A stretch of DNA of 64,000 bases. Origin: Druceiella hillmani. Its lineage: Eukaryota > Arthropoda > Insecta > Lepidoptera > Hepialidae. The translations under genes and the position numbers were made by a program. The DNA is taken from positions 21,509,501 through 21,573,500 of the forward strand of contig JAYKKI010000005.1 of the NCBI GenBank assembly GCA_039881145.1, in the 5' to 3' direction. The first letter of the stretch is position 1. Each line of letters starts with the position of its first letter. Shown here piece after piece: positions 57,800-64,000 of the stretch. The notes below the pieces were generated by a model. It worked only from the letters and a program-made list of their open reading frames with translations. It searched no databases and was not told the DNA's origin.

Positions 57800-60005
57800 T
57801 TTTTTATGATGTTCCTACTTGATCGCGTAGCATCGTCTGTAAGGAAAATTCTGTAAGTTTGATTATAGAATGTATTAACCAATATAGCGTATCTCCGTTT
57901 TCATCTGAGCGGGGTTCCCGAGGGATGGCTTACAAATGTTTCTCTCTTTTGTAACTTGACTACGATTTTATTAATTGAAGCGAAAGGATTTTGAAAAAAA
58001 AAATTAAAACAGAGATATAGTTCAGACTACGAAAACGAAGTCGCGGGCAGAGAAGCTTATCTCTAATGTATGTGCACCGCGTTTTTTTTAAATATAGGGT
58101 TAATATACCATAGTATATTTGATACTGTATAGATCACTTTATATATTTGATAGAGATAACTTTCATATATTTGATAGAGTATAGTTAGAACCATATCAAA
58201 TATACGAAAATGGCCTAGTTATGGAAAATGGTTTTGTTTTCATAGTAGTTAAAGTCACCGTCATGTTTTTTTTTAGTAATGGTTTTTCACGTTATTTTTT
58301 GTAAAACATTTATTATCACCAGTTCTAGATTTAATATTAGAATCGATTTAGCTTCGACGTGAACAAATTAATAAGTGTTAGGTGCTTTCAAAAGCTGGAC
58401 TAGATATACTCTTTTTTATTTGGTCGTTACTGTGGCATTAAACTAAGTGACTTATATTTATGTACATGTTTGGTATTCAGGATGATGTACACAACTCTAC
58501 ATAATACGAAACAAGGATACTTTAAACTTAATTTTCTGGTTTAGTATATTTATTAATATTTAGTTTATATGAAGTATACATATTGCATGGATCATAACGG
58601 ATATCAGAATTTTGATTAATTAAACGATTCAATACCTTTATGAAAACTATACTAATTTGCATATTTCTTCTGTATTATTAGTGGTAAAGCATGGATTAAT
58701 TTGAATATTGTGTGGGATGGTGTGTGAAGTTAGAAGTAAGAATTTTAGCATGTTTTGGTCCGTTATGGAATCCGATGGGTGATCACAGATAAAAGTAAAA
58801 TGTATATTAAGTTCGACGAAGCGTGAAAAATAAACGGATTATGAGATTTTAAAGGTTAAATCTTAAAAGAATTATAATCGGCGAGTGCGTGAATTAAGGT
58901 TAGTGAAGTAATGTTAGCAGCATGGAGTGACTCTGATTTCAAATGTGCGATTGTGTGGAAAATTGCATTCGTTTATCCATTGACAAATAAGATGCTAAAA
59001 TAAAAATGTAACAGCTTAGATTTTTTAAATTCCAAGTTCAGTACGGAACCACTAAGTCTTTCAATCCATATCTTATAATGGTTTTTCATTTTATATTTAT
59101 AGTTATGTTTATTCAGCATATAAATACAAGTATATAAATGAGATGTAATTTTGACAATTGTTTTCTTCGATTGTAAAAGCGCGAAATATTATTAATTCAA
59201 AGTAAACATTCTAAATTAGACGACACATCCCGTTGAAGGAATTAATATCTAACTATTTCTCATGAAGAGTAAATCACTTAGCTCAGTTACTTTCGTAAGC
59301 AATATGTTTTGAGCTGCCAATTTTTAGTAGCAGATTGTCAGTTGATAGCTTTTGATAGATATTTTACTATACTCATCGACACGATTTCAAAACATGACAG
59401 GTTTTTCAAACAAAAACTATTTCCAAACAATTTATCACATTTTGATTTTGAAGCTAACAATACTATTCAATACCGAGTGCTAATAAATCAAATGATATGA
59501 GAAAGACAAAACCTACAGATCTAAAGTTTTGTTTCATAAATCAAATTACGTAAAAATGAATTACAAAGCATTATACAGCTTATCACAAATGTCGACGCTG
59601 TCAATACATTTTGTGAATAATTATTTTCGTTTAAATTCCTGATCTGAGACAGCGAAATTTTGCTTTCATGGTGCACGGAACTGCATGATTAAGAAACGTT
59701 TTATTCCAAGGAATATGTAACTCATGCAAGATTTACAAATATTATATTAACATATTGCACATATGTTTCATTCAGAGACGTGAGATTTGCACTTAAAATT
59801 CCACAAAAATAGCTAAGTGCCGAAACTTTGCTATTCACATTTGTGTTATAAGTTAAAATCAATATTTCTTATGGTAATAAGTTTCGATTTGCTGCTAGCT
59901 TACTTTGGCCTAGCTAGCTTATAATGCTTATTGTATATCTGGGAAAGTGAGCGTATCGGTAAAGATACTTGACACCTTTGTAATTCTTGGACATTATATT
60001 GACGA
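57800..60005. other. AT-rich DNA, nothing recognised
   Basis: Small 'tatatttgatagag' repeats lie at 58110-58190. No gene was recognised. Confidence 0.45.
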
Positions 60006-60009
60006 CGTA

Positions 60010-60850
60010 ACAATGATCATTGCAGAGTAGTGGAAAGCACTTTTGAGTAACTGAGTGCTCGAAACATTCTGTGTCTGTGCAGTGAAATGTTCTTGAAGTG
60101 ATTGCTTGCAGATATCATTGAAGAATAGCGGATAGTACCATTGAGTAATTAAGTACATAAAATAATCTCTGTCTGTGCAGTGAAATATACTTCGATGGAG
60201 TGAAATATACTGAAACTGGTAGATATCGTTGCAAAATAGCGAATGGTTTTTTTGAGGAACTAATTGAGCGTCATATTCTATGTCTGCGCAGTGAAAAGTT
60301 CTAGGATGGAGTCGTAAGTTGGTACCTGTAGACCTAGGTGCAGATAGTATTTTCGAATAACTGGGTGGCGCAAAATATTCTCCGTCTGCTCATGAAATAT
60401 GCTTGGATGGAGTCGTAAGTGCTCGTTCGCAGATATCGTTGTAGTGTAGCGGATAATATCTTAAGTAACTAAGTACGCGAAATATGCTCTGTTTGGTAAG
60501 TATGGATGTTATGGAGCTGCAGAGTAGCGGATAGTATTTTTGAGTAACTAAGTGGCGCAAACTATTCTCTGTCTACTCAGTGAAATGTGCTTGGACGGAG
60601 TCGTAAGTGGTTGTTTACAGATATCGTTTCAGAGTAGCAGATTTTATCTTTGAGCAGATTTTATTTTAGTTTGAGCAAAATATTCTTTGTCTCGCAGTAA
60701 AATGTGCTTGAATGTGGTCAGTTGCTTGCAGATCTCGTAGCAGAGTAGCGAATAGTTCTTTTGAGTAACTAATTGCGTCAAGTATTCTATATCTATGCAG
60801 CGAAATGTCCTGGGATGGAGTCGTAAGTAAGTACTTTCAGACTACCAATT
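60010..60850. repeat. Tandem array, about 110-bp unit, about eight diverged copies
   Basis: Each unit carries in order 'gcagatatcgttgcagagta', 'gcggatagtattttgagtaa', 'ctaagtggcgcaaaatattc', 'tctgtctgtgcagtgaaatg' and 'tgcttggatggagtcgtaag' (approximate consensus). Unit starts fall near 60022, 60118, 60230, 60340, 60440, 60517, 60627 and 60737, so spacing varies from about 77 to 112 bp. Composition is more balanced than the flanks. No continuous reading frame crosses it. Confidence 0.85.
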
Positions 60851-60854
60851 TCGT

Positions 60855-63800
60855 TCAAGAATTCGTGAAGGATGAACTTATTGAATTTTCAATGCACTTC
60901 TATTCTGTGGTTACTTGAAGTCTGTTCAGTTTTACGTTACAGAGTTTTATATAAATTTAAAAAAATAAATGACACTGGAACTTTGAGAAGTTATGACTAT
61001 TAGAATGAAATTATTATAAGAAATAAAAAATATGCATTTGGCTGATTTCTTGTAAGTAAACCCGGCAGACTATGATAAATTAGTGACATGATAAAAACAG
61101 ACTCGTAGAATAATGCTGACAATTGAATAATAATTTTACAAACGATATTGAAATACTGGTCAACATTGAAATAAGACAGTAAATATTCTTGTATTAATTC
61201 CGTAATCGAATAGTTGTGATTTGTGGCGGCACCATTATCGACATATACTCGTATCTTGCGACAAAAACATAATATTTCCTGCTAGCAGTGGGCTCTTCTT
61301 TGTGCTATACGTATATTTTGATTTATATCGCCTTAGTTACAGATTTACTGCCCACTTATACTGTTTTATGTTCGCCTTTTGATGAGGAGATAAAAGTTTT
61401 TATTATTATTTTTTGCCCGCTCTGATCATAATCGAATTATTTTTATTGGACGGTTGACACGAAAGGTTTACAGTTATTTTTTATGATTTTTGTTACCGCC
61501 ACTTAAGTTGCGTCGCTATTTATATATTTGTTGCTAGAGACACAGTTATAAATATGTTAAGTAAGATCTTGAACGAAAATATAGCCCTCCATATATATTA
61601 TGTAATATAGTATTTTACTTGCGGTTAAACCAAATTCGATTCCTATTTATTATATAATGTAATAATGATTTATGTCTCGCATTACAAATTTCAGTTAGGT
61701 AATATTATGAACAATTGATTAACGCCGAAGAAGATGGTTATCAATTTGAAAATTCAAAATATTTCAAACTTATTTTAATGGTCCTGATCTTCGAGGACTG
61801 CGAGAATGAGGTTAACAGTTGTTTGACGCTTCTGTCTATAAAGATAATTTTTTTTCATTTATTAAGCACATATTTATATTGAAATTATAATTCGATACAA
61901 TACTTTTGCAACATTAATTTCTTATAACTTTATAATATTAGAATTTTCGTAGGAATATTCCATATATTACATTCGTAATTATAGCAGTGTTTTGGTACTT
62001 TGGAAGAGCAGATATTATCGAAGAATGGCAAACAATTTATTTTCTGGAATTTTGACTCGGTTATTTTGCACCAAAATGGATTTTAGTGTTGTGATATTCA
62101 CATGTGCAGTAGTAATAACGAAAATTAATAATATATTGTTAAGAAAAATATTATTAGGCATATAATTTGGTAATTTGTTTATTGAAGCAAATTATTTTCA
62201 AGTCTTAGATCAAACAGATTTAACTTCTGTCCATTTTTACATATATTATGTGTTATTGTAATTATAATCATATACGTGTATAATAAATATAATGTTTATT
62301 AAATAAATCAAAAATTTTTTAAAAAATTGCTATGAGATAAAGATACGACATTATTGGAATGAGCATATCGGAAATGGCAGCTTTTGTATTAATTTTGCTT
62401 TTTATCTCTTCCCAGAAATTTCTGAACGGGTTTTGATTTAGTTTCTTTCCTTCCATCGAATAAATTGTTGTGCATGCCATAAAATACTTAAGGATTATTT
62501 TAGATACGTGGAAAATACAAATATAAAACTACTTATATAAATTTGTGTTTATTTATGTTTACATAATTTAAATTGAAAACTGGTATCATTTTGATATAAT
62601 TTGCCATAAAGGTCCTGGTATTATTTTGGTATAATTTGCTGTGTTAATTTGGTATAAATAGAACTGGTATTATTTTGGTATAATTTTCCATAAAGGTAAA
62701 TAAACATTGTTATTCATAAAATCATACATACGTTTAGTAACGATCACTTTTGTAATATCCATTAATCAATCTTGTGTAATAAATAAAATTATCCTTTAAC
62801 GTGGCCCAGTGGTTGATATAATTCGAGATAAGTAATATTCACTTAGTTTAAATAGTAAAACATTTCAATAAATTTATTTTCACTAATCGCAAAGAAATGA
62901 CAACGCTTAATAATTATCGCACACTGCAAAAAAGTTCTATGGAATTATTTTGTAAACGTGGAATATATTTGCCCTCGACGATTGTGATTTTAATGGAATT
63001 TTCAATACAGGTTTAAATACTGACAAGATTTATTATAATATATTTAATTAATTTCCTGACATTTTTTTTGTAACTGATAAAATTTGAGTGAGTTATGAAT
63101 ACCATATAAAAGAGGGAAAGTGAAATGATTTGAAGAGGTGAATATAGAAATTCGTGTAAAATCAAATATAGGAGTAAAGATGTCATATCCTTTTTCGTTT
63201 GTTTCATTTATGATTACAGATCAATTCTGAAATATACTGTCAACCAATAATTTTGGAAGTGAGTAGTGTGTTGCCAAATGAAAGAGGTTGGGAATATTTT
63301 AAACTAGTCATTACATTCACTGTTTAGTTTAATTGTATACTGAGCTATGTCCAGTTAGTACGGCTGCGAAGGTGTTGGTATGTGGAACGAGATTGATGAT
63401 GAGGCAAATATTATGTTTAAAAAATATTTTTGAACCCCTTATGCTTAAAAGATGATACAAAAGAATGTTCAAAATATTGTAAGTTATGGTATATGGCCAT
63501 TGAGTATCAGAAAGGACACAGATAATGTCATTTGAAAAGGATATGCGCAAAGAAATTATCCTTTTATTGTCTTTAATATTATTTTCGTTATATTTTAAAA
63601 ATGTTTACCGATGGAGTAAATCTAGTTGATGTAAAAGCGATCGATAATACAAATATCTATTTTCTGTAGCCTTTATTCAATATTATTGCAGGAATAAGTT
63701 TCATTCGCTTTGAATTATGAGCTGCTAAAGAGTAGTGTTTGCAAACTTTCATCTCAGCAGCGCTCACCGAGAAAATGATTGACAATGTAATTTTGTTATT

Positions 63801-64000
63801 TTAGTTTACTTAACTAGTATACGGTGATAATACATTGACAATTTAAAAATATGTTTTTCACTGAGTTGTTCTTTAAAATAGTTGTTTGTTATGCTCGGCT
63901 TAAATTGATCAAGACTCCGCGTCGCCGTGTTGACTCAGCTATTAATTTTACGTCTCATTATTAAATGACCAAAGTTGTTATTTCAAAGCGGGATATTACG
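60855..64000. other. AT-rich DNA, nothing recognised
   Basis: Apart from the small repeat at 62578-62699, I see no structure. Near the window end (63900-63950) a GC-richer stretch, 'gactccgcgtcgccgtgttg', may be the edge of another island. Confidence 0.4.
62578..62699. repeat. Short tandem repeat, three copies of 'ctggtattattttggtataa'
   Basis: Copies start at 62580, 62615 and 62664; units are 35 and 49 bp, the longer having an extra insertion. Confidence 0.85.

Overview
This is AT-rich, gene-poor eukaryotic DNA, most likely from a moth or butterfly (Lepidoptera). The assignment rests on dispersed repeats that resemble, from memory, families common in lepidopteran genomes. The main one opens with a 'GT(A/T)CCTCAAAAGG'-like block and closes with a 'GCGAGTTCTACTCG'-like block (best copy 28797-29529; others at 1068-1592, 21333-21660 and 28437-28510). 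A 'phylum' below order level cannot be named from the sequence. I see no tRNA, rRNA, CRISPR array or bacterial-type gene. No long intact protein-coding gene is present. The only candidate host gene is a possible two-exon fragment at 55906-56441 (minus strand), with matched splice signals and reading phase but no recognised family.

Most recognisable content is dead or non-autonomous mobile DNA. There are two mariner transposase fossils (1715-2335 and 37885-38185, both minus), two pogo/Tigger-type transposase fossils (11205-12185, split by a TA microsatellite, and 26020-26530, both plus), a jockey-like LINE reverse transcriptase fossil (8235-8905, minus) and the C-terminal end of a second LINE (49300-49710, minus). 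Non-autonomous elements include a long-TIR foldback element (24791-25158), a pogo-like TIR element (33997-34552) and a short TIR element (17499-17684).

The most interesting family has four copies (13876-14065, 32570-32709, 46432-46533, 51316-51418). They share one fixed terminus and have variable truncation at the other end; two copies are head-to-head palindromes. Three of them carry a compact motif with the ordered parts of a minimal type I hammerhead ribozyme: stem I, CTGAAGA, a hairpin, GAAA, a two-base-pair stem III and a GTC cleavage triplet. Penelope-like retroelements are known to carry such ribozymes, so these may be Penelope-like terminal fragments.

Tandem repeats are abundant: 27-bp units at 22.1-22.6 kb, 24-bp units at 39.5 kb, roughly 110-bp units at 60.0-60.85 kb, a roughly 125-bp 'atatggcg' array at 50.4 kb, a purine-rich array with a roughly 300-bp higher-order period at 35.5-36.7 kb, and a clean 329-bp tandem duplication at 19752-20405. 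Several near-perfect hairpins (23088, 40273, 52594) stand alone.

About sixteen islands of 150-350 bp are visibly richer in G+C and complexity than their surroundings, spaced every few kilobases (for example 14530, 20480, 30395, 34880, 38550, 43080, 45670, 49880, 52000). Two of them share an identical 17-mer and two others share a 14-mer. My inference is that the window is a large intron or gene desert with candidate cis-regulatory elements, invaded by old transposons.
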